Numbered from the stretch's first letter, positions 29,865-41,856 are shown. The stretch is DNA of 64,000 nucleotides from Clavaria fumosa (GCA_951802425.1 OX637796.1:558001-622000); one strand, 5' to 3'. Numbers and translations are program-made. Notes: a model not told the origin generated them from the letters alone.

Positions 29865-30507
29865 ATGGGTCCAGATACACCCCACACCAGTATTACCCCC
29901 ACTGTCCCCACTCATGACTAATTACTCTGGAGTGCTTCCAGTGCTCCCATTTCCAATACCCAGTGTTAACCCACCACCTTTGTCATATGGGTCACAACAT
30001 CCACTGCTGCCAACCCCAAATTTTCTGCTGCAGTGCCATGACCCTTTGAGATGCCAGGGATTCCACAAGGAATTTCCACTAGCAGCACCCCATGGTGCCC
30101 ATCAGGAATCCACCTGCTGGTCTGCCACACTACATCTACTACCCAAAGTCCACAGCCCCAAACCAATGTCTTCACAGGTAAGGACCCCACATGCTAACAA
30201 TGTTCATCTTGCACAGTGTTACATGGTTTCTGGGGAAGCCACAGAAATTCACTACTGATCATGATCATGTCCTGTTCACCACCTCATACCTCTGATACCA
30301 GGCAAATCCTTGGTGGATGCTGTACATTGTTCAGCAACTGCCACCCATGATGCTAACTAGTGTTGCCACAGCTTAGGCTAGAAGCCAGCTTGGACATGAT
30401 CATGATCAGTAGTGAATTTCTGTGGCTTCACTGGAAGCACTCCAGAGTAATTAGTCATGAGTGGGGACAGTGGGGGTAATACTGGTGTGGGGTGTATCTG
30501 GACCCAT
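29865..30507. repeat. Inverted repeat with an insertion in one arm
   Basis: Left arm 29865-29945 (atgggtccagatacacccc... to gtgcttccagtg) is the reverse complement of 30431-30507. The arm continues at about 30231-30272 (agccacagaaattcactactgatcatgatcatgtcc), matching 30392-30430. The two left pieces are separated by about 285 bp that the right arm lacks, so that segment (29946-30230) was inserted into the left arm or deleted from the right. Confidence 0.75.
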
Positions 30508-30839
30508 GAATGGGAACTGAGGGTGGTTGAGCCAGTGGTGTAGGGCTTGGTGGCATTGTAGGTGGAGGAGGAGGATAAGGGGGTACTGGGGCCAAGGGGT
30601 TGGAGCCTCCCATCAGGGCCAAGCCTGGTCCAAGCATCCTTACTAATGAAGCAGATGCAGAGGCCAGGGTCTGGGGCAATGGGCCTTATGAAGTTGTTGA
30701 TTTTGTGTTTACAGATGGTGAGGGGGAACAAATATATCATATATGTGCAATATTGTCATGGTCAAGTCACATGACCACATAAGGTCATGAACATGTGATA
30801 CACTAATCATGTGACAGGTCCCAATAGGATGGCATATCA
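30508..30839. other. Unassigned, small open frame 30600-30782
   Basis: Contains a short open frame (MEPPIRAKPGPSILTNEADA...) that could be a remnant of an element ORF, but no domain is recognisable. 30770-30800 carries 'tcacatgaccacataaggtcatg', similar in style to the LTR motifs of Ty3-2. Confidence 0.3.
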
Positions 30840-32290
30840 ATGTTTGATATGTATGTTATAGGGCTAGTATGATATGCATGCCCACTTGCCCAGAATGTAT
30901 GCATATCATGTACAAATGATCTATGTACACTCACCCAGAATCATATGCATATGATATGTGTACATTCTGTATGAGTGTACACATATATCACTTGTATATG
31001 ATATGCATACATTGCATAATGTAAGTATCTCATATGCATCTGATAAGCATACATTCTGGGCAAGTGGGCATGCATATAATACATACATGTCATTTGTATA
31101 TGATATAGACATGTTACAGAATGTACACATATTGTATGCATCCAATATGCATACATTCTGGGCAAGTGTGCATGCATATCATACAAAAATGATATCACCT
31201 TGCTCCTGCAGGGTCTCTCCTGCACAGATTATGTAATTAATATGTGTTGTTCATGTATGCATATTGGATGCATACAATATGTGTACATTCTGTAACATGT
31301 CTTTATCATATACAAATGATATGTGGGCATGCATATACATCATTGGAGTATATGATATATGCATGCCCACTCACCCAGAATGTATGCATATTGTATGCAC
31401 ACAATATGTGTGCATTCCTGGTGAGTGGGGATGCATATACATATGTACACATGCCCACTCACCCAGAATGCACGCATATCGTACACATATGATATGCATG
31501 CATTCCTGGTGAGTGGGGATGCATATACATCATTTGTATATGATATATGCATGCCCACTCACCCAGAATGTACGCATATCGTACACATTCAATATGCGTG
31601 CATTCCTGGTGAGTGGGCATGCATATACATCATTTGTATATCATATACACATGCCCACTCACCCAGAATGTACGCATATCGTACGCGTACAATATGTGTA
31701 CATTCCTGGCAAGTGGGCATGCATATATATCATTTGTATATGATGTACACATGCCCACTCACCCAGAATGCACGCATATCATACGCATACGATATGCATG
31801 CATTTCTGGTGAGTGGGGATGCATATACATCATTTGTATATGATATATGCATGCCCACTTACCCAGAATGTATGCATATCATATGTGTACGATATGCGTG
31901 CATTCCTGGTGAGTGGGCATGCATATACATCATTTGTATATGATACGCATGCCCACTCACCCAGAATGTACGCATATCGTATGCATACAATATGGTGTGT
32001 GCGCATATGCTTTGCCCAGAAGTATGCTATTGTTCACATACAATATGCATACTTCTGGGAAGAGTGTGGATATTGTACATGAATGATATGCATACACACT
32101 TTCCAAGAAGTATGCATATCCTCTGCCCAGAAGTATGCATATTGTTCACGTATGATATGTGTACACACTCTGCCCAGAAGTATGCATATCGTTCGCATAC
32201 AATATGCGTACACACTCCGCCCAGAAGTATGCATATCATTTGTGTATGATATGCATACTTCTGGGACAGCCAACATATCCATATCATTCA
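30840..32290. repeat. Satellite C, 100-bp units made of dyads
   Basis: Strict 100-bp periodicity in the core: 'acccagaatg' falls at 31461, 31561, 31661, 31761, 31861 and 31959. Each unit contains two self-complementary segments, gcatgcatatacatcatttgtatatgat... and acccagaatg...cattcctggtgagt, so every monomer can form a cruciform. From 31990 the array shifts to a relative with 'cccagaagtatgcatat'. Open frames of up to 172 codons here are repeat artefacts. A second block of the same satellite is at 50820-51430. Confidence 0.9.
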
Positions 32291-32386
32291 TGAGACCAAG
32301 ACTTATTTATGTGTGGGAAATAGCTCAAATCCTTAGACTGTACTCAGACCTAACCTAACCCTAATTACGAAAATCTACTACAATAC

Positions 32387-32701
32387 ATGAAAACCACATA
32401 TGATAAACACAAAAATACAAAAACATTAGAATACAAGAAGGGAAACATGGTATGGCTGGACGCAGTAAACCTGAATACAGAACGGCCATCAGAGAAACTC
32501 ATGGACAAAAGAGTGGGACCCTTTGTGGTAATTGAGAAAGTTGGGGCCTCAGCCTACTGTCTGGACTTGCCCCCTACCTGGAAAATTCACCTGGTATTCA
32601 ATGAAATGTTACTCACACCATACATAGAAGGGAAGTTCCCTAACCAGGAACTGGACAAGCGCCCACCACCCGAACTCATCGATGACCACTTGCAATACTG
32701 T
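32387..32701 (+). pseudogene. Ty3 integrase C-terminal fragment
   Basis: Encodes MVWLDAVNLNTERPSEKL...RVGPFVVIEKVGASAYCLDLP...HLVFNEMLLTPY, which aligns with the GPF module of Ty3-2 (VWLDTRNLKMDRPCKKL...RAGPFAVEEKV). It stops before the chromodomain (IDDHLQYC versus DDHLEYD in Ty3-2) and has no integrase core upstream, so it is a fragment of a related chromovirus. A short telomere-like run (cctaacctaaccctaa, 32349-32364) precedes it. Confidence 0.75.
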
Positions 32702-33590
32702 TTCCTTCACATGAACATTCCCACACCCTGCCGACCCTGCAAGACAAAAGTACATATAAACCCTGAACCCTGCAACCTAACGAACCACAGCCCCACTACC
32801 TCCCCTCGCCATGCCAGCAGACCGCACCCCTCAGACCCCACGCCACGGCGCAGCAGGACCGCTGTACTATGCCCGCCGAGCCGCCGGATGGCCACAAAAC
32901 CTACCGTGGCCACTGCCCCCCGAAACCACCCGCCGGTACATACCAGAACCCATGCTGCCCACACTTGAAGGTCCTCCCTCCTCCCCCAACACGATGGCCC
33001 ACATGTGACACATACTGGACGCTGTCTGTATTCCCCTAGCATGCCAGAATATGGGGTTGGACCCCCGCCTCTTATGTCAGATGACCCCCCAGCGCACATA
33101 CCGCAGTTCTGACGAAACCGAGAAATCCTTGAGCCAGAAGACAAGGTATGGGTCTGCCAGTTCACCAAATGTCTCAGCACAAGCCTCAGCTGCATGATGT
33201 GGCAAGAATTATGAGGACTCAAATTTGATCAACAACAACAGATCTTATGCACGTTGCCTGTACTTGGCGAGATCTGGGTCAACTGCCGCAACATGCAGCT
33301 CCAACTCGAAATACCCCTGCCCCCCAAACCAATCCTACGAGAAGAGTGGGCGATCCACTACCAGCGAGAGGGCCCCCCCTTCGTCATACCGGTCACTACT
33401 GACATACGGAACCCATGGATCATGCCCACCAACAACTACAACCACCCCCTCATTCCTGACACTTGTGACACCAGTGTCGACCCCCCAACCAAAATCCCAC
33501 CACCACAACCCGAACAGCCAACCAAAGCGGAATGCGAGCAATCTCAAGAAGCCTAGCTGCCTGCCGAGACGAGGACTTTACACTCGGCCA
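32702..33590. other. Proline-rich relics, no confident gene
   Basis: Several short C-rich open frames, such as 32811-33008 (MPADRTPQTPRHGAAGPLYY...) and 33254-33556 (MPVLGEIWVNCRNMQLQLEI...). They could be decayed parts of an element ORF that followed the Ty3 fragment, but I recognise no domain and the frame changes repeatedly. Confidence 0.35.
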
Positions 33591-33869
33591 CCCATTCCGA
33601 TGGAGTCCATTGGAGTCCAACCAGCTCAATTGGAGCCAGCAAGGACTCCATTGGAGCCAACAAGGACTCCATTGGAGCCAACAAGGACTCCATTGGAGCC
33701 AGCAAGGACTCTATTGGAGCCAACAAGGAATCTATCAGAGCCAGCAAGGACTCTATCAGAGCCAACAAGGACTCCATTGGAGCCAGCAAGGACTTTGTCG
33801 GACTTGGCCAGGAGTCCACTGGAGTCCACATGGAGTCCAATGGAGTCCTAACACAGCTGAAGAAAATGT

Positions 33870-33945
33870 CACCAGCTGGAGTCGAACCCAGATCTTTGTG
33901 TCACTTGGAAATGCAATTACCAGCTATGCCATGCAGCCACAGTTA
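33870..33945 (-). other. tRNA-derived SINE-like head (left copy)
   Basis: On the minus strand TGGCATAGCTGG (33931-33920) fits a pol III A box, and GGTTCGACTCC (33888-33878) is a perfect B box. The start-to-start spacing of 43 bases is that of a tRNA. The T-stem is imperfect and no sensible anticodon arm folds, so it is not a functional tRNA gene. Confidence 0.5.
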
Positions 33946-34924
33946 TCTTAGCCAATATAATCCCTATAGCCCTTGTCCTGAGCTCTGTGGAGTCCTTAGG
34001 AGTCTGACTGGAGTCTTGAGGAGTCCTCAGGAGTCCTTAGGAGTCCAACTGGAGTCCTGAGGAGTCCTCAGGAGTCCTTAGGAGTCCAACTGGAGTCCTG
34101 AGGAGTCCAACTGGAGTCCTGAGGAGTCTGACTGGAGTCCTCAGGAGTCTGACTGGAGTCTTCAGGAGTCTGACTGGAGTCCTGAGGCACTTCACAGAGT
34201 CATGAAGTCAATTCTGACTGTAATAACTGACTGCAAATACTCCTTGAGACATGGCCTGCAATCTGCATGGAGTCCTGAGGAGTCCAACTGGAGTCCTGAG
34301 GAGTCTGACTGGAGTCCTGAGGAGTCCCTAGGAGTCTGACTGGAGTCCTCAGGAGTCCTTAGGAGTCTGGCTGGAGTCCTCAGGAGTCCTTAGGAGTCCA
34401 ACTGGAGTCCTGAGGAGTCCAACTGGAGTCCTGAGGAGTCCAACTGGAGTCCTGAGGAGTCCAACTGGAGTCCTGAGGACTCCACTCAGACTCCTCAAGG
34501 ACTCCATGCAGATTGCAGGCAAAGTCTCAAGGAGTATTTGCAGTCAGTTATTACAGTCAGAATTGACTTCATGACTCTGTGCAGTGCCTCAGGACTCCAG
34601 TTGGACTCCTCAGGACTCCAGTTGGACTCCTCAGGACTCCAGTCGGACTCCTCAGGACTCCAGTTGGACTCCTGAGGACTCCAGTCAGACTCCTGAAGAC
34701 TCCAGTCAGACTCCTGAGGACTCCAGTCAGACTCCTCAGGACTCCAGTTGGACTCTTCAAGACTCCAGTTGGACTCCTCAGGACTCCAGTCAGACTCCTG
34801 AGGACTCCAGTCAGACTCCTGAGGACTCCAGTCAGACTCCTGAGGACTCCAGTTGGACTCCTCAGGACTCCTAAGGACTCCACAGAGCTCAGGACAAGGG
34901 CTATAGGGATTATATTGGCTAAGA

Positions 34925-35003
34925 TAACTGTGGCTGCATGGCATAGCTGGTAACTGCATTTCCAAGTGACACAAGGATTTGGGTTCAACTCCGGCTGGTG
35001 ACA
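34925..35003 (+). other. tRNA-derived SINE-like head (right copy)
   Basis: TGGCATAGCTGG (34939-34950) and GGTTCAACTCC (34982-34992) form A and B boxes with the same 43-base spacing as the left copy. The B box has one change (CpG to CpA). Sequence between the boxes is nearly identical to the left copy. Confidence 0.5.
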
Positions 35004-35270
35004 TTTGTTTTCTTCCATTATGCTCGGACTCCAGTGGACTCCAGTGGACTCCGTGCAGACTCCTGAGGAATCCAGTGGACTCCAATCAAGTCCAGTGAGT
35101 CCAATCACAGTCCTGACACAGTCCAGTGGAGTCCAATCACAGTCCTAACACAGTCCAGTGGAGTCCAATCATAGTCCTGACCCAGTCCAATCACAGTCCA
35201 GTGGGACTTGGTTCGGAGTCCTGTGGAGTCCAAGGAGTCTGACTGGAGTCTGAGGAGTCCAGTGGAGTCC

Positions 35271-36619
35271 ATTGGAATGGGTGGACCAGTGTAAAGTCTT
35301 GGCTGAGACGTCAGACCACTGGAGGGGGATGATGTAAAGATTCTCATGCTCCTCGCCCAGCCTCCCCTAAACCACGTGCCCACCCCCACATGCCATCGCC
35401 ATCACCCTTGTACCTATCCACATGTCCCATCCTGCCCTTCTTCCACGCTTCTATGCTGCACGGCCTCATGGGTGCCTCATGTACTCACCATGCCTCTACC
35501 ATGCCCCTGTCGCCACTCTCACCCTATGCCCTATTAGTATAAGTATGGACTCTGCTAGTCAGTAACACTTCAGGTTGTTACTTCCCTTCCAATATCATCC
35601 TTCTGCTTCCATTTGGCCAAGCCTCAACCTTGCTCCCTCGAATATCCTCAAGTCAGAGGACTGTTTGTGACAGAACCCTACTCTCAGTCACCTTCACCCC
35701 TCACCTTCACCTTCATGAACACTCTTACTCATCCTCACCCACCCCATTTACTCTGTCACTCTCACAGTCATCTTCACTCTCACCCTTGCTCACACATCTG
35801 CTTCATCTGGCCCACACAGTACCTTCACCATTACATAACCAAACTCACCCACTCTACCCTTTACATTAAATCATGTAATTTCATATGAATATTACTGAGG
35901 ACACTGCTCAGAGGTATGCATCTACTCACAAAGTCTGATGAAAATATATGAAGTGTTCACTGAGATATAGCCAATGTGCCATGCTCATTTAATATCAAGA
36001 ATAATGGGGATCTTTGGAACAGATGGAAAGTGGGATGTGGTTTCCATACAAAAGATGATGCCAAAAATGGGAACTAGGCATATGAATATTTTGGTGATTA
36101 TTGGAAATTATTTAACAGAAGTTGGCCAATGCTGCATTGGCCAAGTGTTGTGGGTAGCAGAAAGTGGAGCATTGGCCACTTGGTAGTGAATGGTATGGGG
36201 GGTTAGAGGGGGTATAGGGAAAGGGTGTGGGTGCTTTACATAAGTGTTTTAGTGTCCAGGTCCAAAGATCCCGGGAAAATGAGTTTTTTGGGCATTTTCA
36301 GGGGATCTTTGAAAGTAGAAGCTTAGGGGATCAGGTAAGTGGCCATAAACCATTGATATACTATAGAGAATGTCTCCTCAAAGTTTCATAGGCCTCCCAT
36401 GCCTACGTATTGTACAATATGCTATTCTTTGTAATGATACACTAGGAAGAGGCCAAAATGAAAACCAGGGGATCTTTTGAAGTAGCAAGTGGGGTGAGAC
36501 ATGATCCATACAAAAGTTGTATTGTTTTACCTATAGAACATGTCTACAAGGTTCCTATAACACATTTTGCAGTTTTTTATTATGTGGCCAAACTTGCATT
36601 GGCCATTTGTTTTACAGCT
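35271..36619. other. Non-coding DNA, dispersed repeat at 36150-36300
   Basis: No gene. 35340-35880 is C/T-rich with a TATA-like 'tattagtataagta' near 35533. 36150-36300 is the partner of the dispersed repeat at 29050-29185. Confidence 0.5.
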
Positions 36620-38631
36620 AGGTGCTCCCTGTTGTCCCTATAGCACCATCAGATAGTCACCCATGTACCAGCATACCATTGCCCTTGTATGATTGTCTGC
36701 TCTCCTGTCTCTTCCCCAGTCTCTTCATTCAGCAATTGTGTCTCCCCTATTCTCCCCCATGTGTTGATGGCTGTGGGCCACACACATGCTTTCAAGCTTT
36801 GACACAAACTCAACTCATCACTTAACTGACTTTGTGAGATGGGGCATCCAGGACACCCACTTTGACATTCACATCTAGTCAACTTTGTGTGTCATTTGGG
36901 CATGGCAGTCCTGGACACCCACCTTGAGGCACACATCCAGTCAACTTACTTTGTACATTATGAGAGATGTGGGTGTCCTGGTCCTCCTGGCATGGCTTAC
37001 CTGTATCTGTATAATGTCCCAGCCTGCGTCACATTGGATCTTGGTAGGTATGTAGGACCTAGGTTTGGCATGCTAAGAGTGAGTAGCACAGGTGGTGCAA
37101 GTAGGATGGAGGGTGGACAGTGTGAGTGGAGTGAGTGGGTGGCACAGGCAAGGTGAGTAAGGCAAGTGGCACAAGTGAGGAGGTGCAAGTGAGGCAAGCC
37201 ATGTGGTGTAGCACCAATGAGGTGAGTGGGTAGGCAGTGCAAGCAGGGTGGATGGCACAATTGGGGGTGAGCAGCATGGGTGGCACCATTGGGACAAGTT
37301 TGGTGGACAGTGCATATTATCAGTCAATGATAAGTTAATATTTCCTTGTATTATTCATGACATGTCTGCTTGAGTAATGTATGTGTTTACTGTGCTCATG
37401 CTTGTCATACCTGGCACTGCTCATGTTCATCAGTCATTGCTTATGTGTGCCATACAGTGCCTAGGCTATGTCCATGCTGCTCATAGCAACCCACCTCCAG
37501 ACCCCGTTCTTTTTTCCCTTCCCCAGGTAGTCCAGCACAATGCAGTTCTGCCTCCACCCCTTCCTTGCCATGTGCTATCCACTCTATGCTGCTTGTCTTG
37601 TTCTTCTGTCTAGGAGTCTGGTGATTAACATAGACTCATAGACCCAAGAACAAGACAAGCAGCATAGAGTGGATAGCACATGGCAAGGAAGGGGTGGAGG
37701 CAGAACTGCATTGTGCTGGACTACCTGGGGAAGGGAAAAAAGAACAGGGTCTGGAGGTGGGTTGCTATGAGCAGCATGGACATAGCCTAGGCACTGTATG
37801 GCACACATAAGCAATGACTGATGAACATGAGCAGTGCCAGGTATGACAAGCATGAGCACAGTAAACACATACATTACTCAAGCAGACATGTCATGAATAA
37901 TACAAGGAAATATTAACTTATCATTGACTGATAATATGCACTGTCCACCAAACTTGTCCCAATGGTGCCACCCATGCTGCTCACCCCCAATTGTGCCATC
38001 CACCCTGCTTGCACTGCCTACCCACTCACCTCATTGGTGCTACACCACATGGCTTGCCTCACTTGCACCTCCTCACTTGTGCCACTTGCCTTACTCACCT
38101 TGCCTGTGCCACCCACTCACTCCACTCACACTGTCCACCCTCCATCCTACTTACACCACCTGTGCTACTCACTCTTAGCATGCCAAACCTAGGTCCTACA
38201 TACCTACCAAGATCCAATGTGACGCAGGCTGGGACATTATACAGATACAGGTAAGCCATGCCAGGAGGACCAGGACACCCACATCTCTCATAATGTACAA
38301 AGTAACTTGACTGGATGTGTGCCTCAAGGTGGGTGTCCAGGACTGCCATGCCCAAATGACACATAAAGTTGACTAGATGTGAATGTCAAAGTGGGTGTCC
38401 TGGATGCCCCATCTCACAAAGTCAGTTAAGTGATGAGTTGAGTTTGTGTCAAAGCTTGAAAGCATGTGTGTGGCCCACAGCTATCAACACATGGGGGAGA
38501 ATGGGGGAGACACAATTGCTGAATGAAGAGACTGGGGAAGAGACAGGAGAGCAGACAATCATACAAGGGCAATGGTATGCTGGTACATGGGTGACTATCT
38601 GATGGTGCTTTAGGGACAACAGGGAGCACCT
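36620..38631. repeat. Giant palindrome, 986-bp arms, 40-bp loop
   Basis: Arms 36620-37605 and 37646-38631 are reverse complements with no net insertion or deletion: paired positions always sum to 75251, checked at the outer ends (aggtgctccctg / cagggagcacct) and at the centre (ttgtcttgttctt / aagaacaagacaa). Only scattered substitutions are seen, for example gatggc versus gatagc near 36770. The loop is 37606-37645. All ORFs occur as mirrored pairs with no recognised domain. Flanking bases show no clear target duplication. Confidence 0.95.
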
Positions 38632-38770
38632 CAGATGGAGGAGGGCTTGAATGGATGCTAGATGGAATGGAAGAAGAAGGCCCTTAGTTGGTAGTAGAGA
38701 CAGGAAGGCATAACAATGTCATCCATGTGGACAAGAAATACTGATGAAATGTGGAAACAAAATTCCCAGT
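38632..38770. repeat. Dispersed repeat, inverted partner at 49035-49170
   Basis: 'atggaatggaagaagaaggccc', 'gacaggaaggcata' and 'catgtggacaagaaatactgatgaaatgtgg' occur here and as reverse complement at 49035-49170. This unnamed repeat family adjoins the palindrome. Confidence 0.6.
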
Positions 38771-41013
38771 CTCTGTGCTTGCTTGTCCCCACTCATCTCA
38801 GACCTCCATTGTCCACAGGCAGCAAGTCACCCTACCCCTCAATGTAAGTACCTGTCTATCATGTTCACCTTGCTTGTACTGCACTAGTAATCATGCTTGT
38901 GCCATCCATGTCACTCTCACCACTTCCATCATCCACCCCACTTGCCTCACTTGCACTGCCTACCCTGCTTAACCCACTTGTGACATCCACCCTGCCCATC
39001 CCACTTGCACTGCTGACTGCTAACCATGATTGCCCCACTCACCTGCTCACCCTGCTTGCACTGCCTATCTGACTCAATCCAATTGCACAGCCTGCCCCAC
39101 TGACCTGCTTGCCCTGCTTCTACTGCTTTGTTGACTGACAATATGTGGATGCCATTGACTGACTATTTGCACATATCATTGGTCAATTATATGCATATAT
39201 TGTCCATGATATAAGCATATTGCCAGTCAATGATATATTCATATCATTGGTCAACAATATGGGCATGTTGTTGATTGAGGGTTGAGTTTCCTTGATCAAT
39301 TATATGAACAAACCAAAATATGCACAAACAGCTAACTGTCAATATCCCAGCAAATGGAACAGGGCCTGAACAGCCAGTAGCTCTGTGACATCAATGCACA
39401 GCAAGAAACAGGTACCTGTTTGCTCACCTTCCATCCTGTTCTCCAGCTCTTTATGTACCCATGAATTTGTGCCTGCAAAGATCTCATGGGATTAGTGAAT
39501 GCAACAGTGCACACTTACTGAGTAGAGAAGAGACAGAAGTATACAAGCAGGACATCGAAGACTACAGGATGAGCAAAGGAGAGGTGCACACACTGCTTGT
39601 CAACAATGCAGATCTGTCTGCCCCAGGCATGAATGCACCTGAGCCATGCAGGGCCTATGCCAATGACAATGTGTGCATCAAGATTGCCAAGTCACAAGCA
39701 GCAAACCAAGAGACCAGCACATTGTCCCAGCCCAACTCATTCTTCACCTGCCATCGTCAAAACTCCTAGACCCACAAACACTTTCCATGGTCCTCCGCAC
39801 ACTGATGACACTTGCCAGCAGGACTGCACTCACACTGCCAGCCCTTTGCAATGCAATTGTCACAATCCTGTGACTCAACAATTAGAAAAAATGATTGGAA
39901 TGAGAAATACCATTATGCACCTCTCACTCCATCCCATTCCACTCCTTATTTTCTTTCACTGATCCAATTTTTCCCATGCCTTTAAGACCTCTGTGGGCAA
40001 TGGATTGACTACACCTGTGATGTTGTCCCTTGCCTTGCTAGGGCTCGCAACATTACCTGCTGCCTTGCTGTAGCCTGCAACATTGGCAACTGACTTGCTA
40101 GGGCCCATGACCTTGCCTCAAAGGCATGCACATCATGCTTGTTCCACCCTTTGATGAGCTAGGGAGTCTTCCAGGATCCTCTGGTCAAGGCCAGCTTCTT
40201 TTTCTTCAAAAATGTGCATTTTGTGCTCAAGCTTGGTTTCTTTGTGTTTGAGGATGTTGGATGCAACCATGGTGGTTTGACTTAGAGAAAAATTTCAGGT
40301 GTTGTGACCTGATCAACAAACAACACACTGACTAATTTGTCACATGATCTCCACTCTTGCAGGGCTTGAGGCTTGAAGGAGGGGTAATGCCAGGATCCAC
40401 CCATTTTTCCCTATCTATTCCACCTCTACCAACACCTCTGGACCTCCTGACACCCACTCACCACCCTGCACACTTCTGAAACCTGCTGTCTTTTTCCAGA
40501 GCCCTCCTGGACTTCCCCTGCCTTCATACAATACTTGTGACCACAACACCATACTCATGGAACTCCTTGCAAACTCACCCTATGCATATCCACCATTTGA
40601 ACCCCCAATATTGACACACAACATGCAGTTACACAAGCTCTTCATCAGCACATGACTCACCATGTGGCACCACCAGCATTACTGGCATCACTGGTGCTAC
40701 CAGCACCACTGGTGCTATGACACCACCAATGTTACCAGCATTACTTGCATTACTGGCATTACTCACATGACCCTCTGCCCTAGGTCACCTGTGTCACCCA
40801 TGTGACTGCTCCTATGACCTCACAATCTTAACACTCAAACATGCCACCAACAGTCAGCTGTGTATTTACTTCAAATATGTTTCCCTCCTTGCCCACAGTA
40901 ATCTATAACTACAACATTTATGATCTGAGGATCCCCCCGTAGTTATATGATTATTTAACTCAAACACAAATACTGAGCCAATATCTCGGGGTCTTGACGG
41001 GCACCGCAGGTGC
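38771..41013. other. Gene-free DNA, satellite B remnant and LTR-like edge
   Basis: No supported gene. 39130-39320 resembles satellite B (gcatatcattggtcaa...). At 40375-40392 'gcttgaaggaggggtaatgccaggatcc' looks like a polypurine tract followed by an LTR start, so an old LTR may cover about 40391-40990. No partner LTR is visible. Confidence 0.4.
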
Positions 41014-41024
41014 TACATATATAT
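41014..41024 (+). promoter_or_regulatory. TATA-like promoter of the DUF6914-like gene
   Basis: Sequence acatatatatg lies about 105 bp upstream of the ATG at 41124 and is followed by C/T-rich DNA. This is a typical fungal promoter layout, but the evidence is weak. Confidence 0.35.
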
Positions 41025-41123
41025 GTAACAAGGTTGCTACAGCAAAGCTCCAGGGTCCTCTCTGGTGAGTCAAGCCTTTCCCAGGTCAGTGCAGGACTAT
41101 CTTGCCCTCATCCAACCACCATC

Positions 41124-41707
41124 ATGATGCAAAACAAGAATCAAATCTACATGGCCTTGTATGCCCGTACCGGGCCGCAGGGCCACATCCACCACGTCGC
41201 TCTTCTGGTCTCACCCAAAAAACCTGATGCGGATGCCCAAAACATGTGGCAGCTCCATGCCATGAACAGACCAAATCCTGTGTTTGCCACGAGTCAGGAG
41301 TGGCAATACCAAGCGGTGATGGTCTCCGGTCGTACAGCCCGTTTGATTGCACTAGTTCTGCTTGGAAAAACAGAGCGGAGTGGCGAGGACATAGGGGAAA
41401 TATTGAAGGCTGTAGAGCTCACTCAGGATGATCCGTCTTGGACCTGCAAAGAATGGGTCTTTGGTGCTATCGAGGTAAATCAGTCATGCCATCTTTATAT
41501 GCAAATCAACGCAAATTGAATGTTGAAACCTAGATTCTTATTGCCCAGGGACTCATTGACTGGCCTCCTATCCCCCTTGAGGAGCTTTATAATATCGCTT
41601 CAACGCTTGCCGATGAATTCAAGAAAACCCCAGCGGAGGGGCATGAGAATGACCCAGTCCCAACTATTGGTAATAGCGGGATGGTGATTGATTCTGAGGT
41701 GAAGTGA
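41124..41707 (+). CDS. DUF6914-like small protein, intact
   Basis: Two exons, 41124-41474 and 41534-41707, joined in phase 0 across a 59-bp intron (GTAAAT...CCTAG), give 174 residues ending in TGA. Features: IYMALYARTG...HIHHVALLVSPKK near the N-terminus, WQLHAMNRP, W-Q-Y-Q in the middle, then LGKTERSGEDIGEILKAVEL followed by TQDDPSWTCKEWVFGAIE. The latter matches the conserved D-D-P-x-W-x-C-x-x-W-V segment I recall from DUF6914, a protein family of unknown function common in Agaricomycetes. I chose the first of two adjacent ATGs. It is the only gene here that looks intact and host-like; its neighbours are debris. Confidence 0.75.
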
Positions 41708-41856
41708 ATTGTAGAATGGATGATGAGGTTAGTGATTATGCTGTAACCCTATATTCCTTTTGACTTCTTCAAATCTAGACAATGAGCGTTAGGGCTTTTC
41801 TGGAGGTCATTGGCCTTGTTGACGGATGTTCAAATATATGCGACCACTCTTTCATT

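Larger units (their letters stand above)
33591..35270. repeat. GGAGTCC minisatellite arranged as an inverted repeat
   Basis: Made of short GGAGTC-based units. At 33600-33800 the unit is about 21 bp (ggagccaacaaggactccatt); elsewhere it is 'ggagtcctgaggagtccaact'. Around 34490 the array turns over: plus-strand GGAGTC units on the left become GACTCC units on the right. Both outer ends carry the same tRNA-like segment in opposite orientation (33864-33945 and 34925-35006), and inner landmarks 34200-34275 and 34500-34580 also mirror. Arm lengths differ by about 100 bp because unit numbers differ. The ORFs on both strands here are repeat artefacts. Confidence 0.85.

Noticed and set aside
31425..31943. 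172-codon ORF rich in H, C, Y, I
   Set aside because: It is a translation of the 100-bp satellite C; equivalent frames occur in the second block and on the other strand.
31360..32290. CRISPR-like regular repeats
   Set aside because: Units are contiguous tandem monomers without unique spacers, in a eukaryotic genome.
32349..32364. Telomere-like cctaacctaaccctaa
   Set aside because: Only two to three imperfect units; too short to call an interstitial telomere.
33610..35085. Long ORFs with WSPQES or PQDSSWT repeats on both strands
   Set aside because: They follow the GGAGTC minisatellite and occur symmetrically on both strands.
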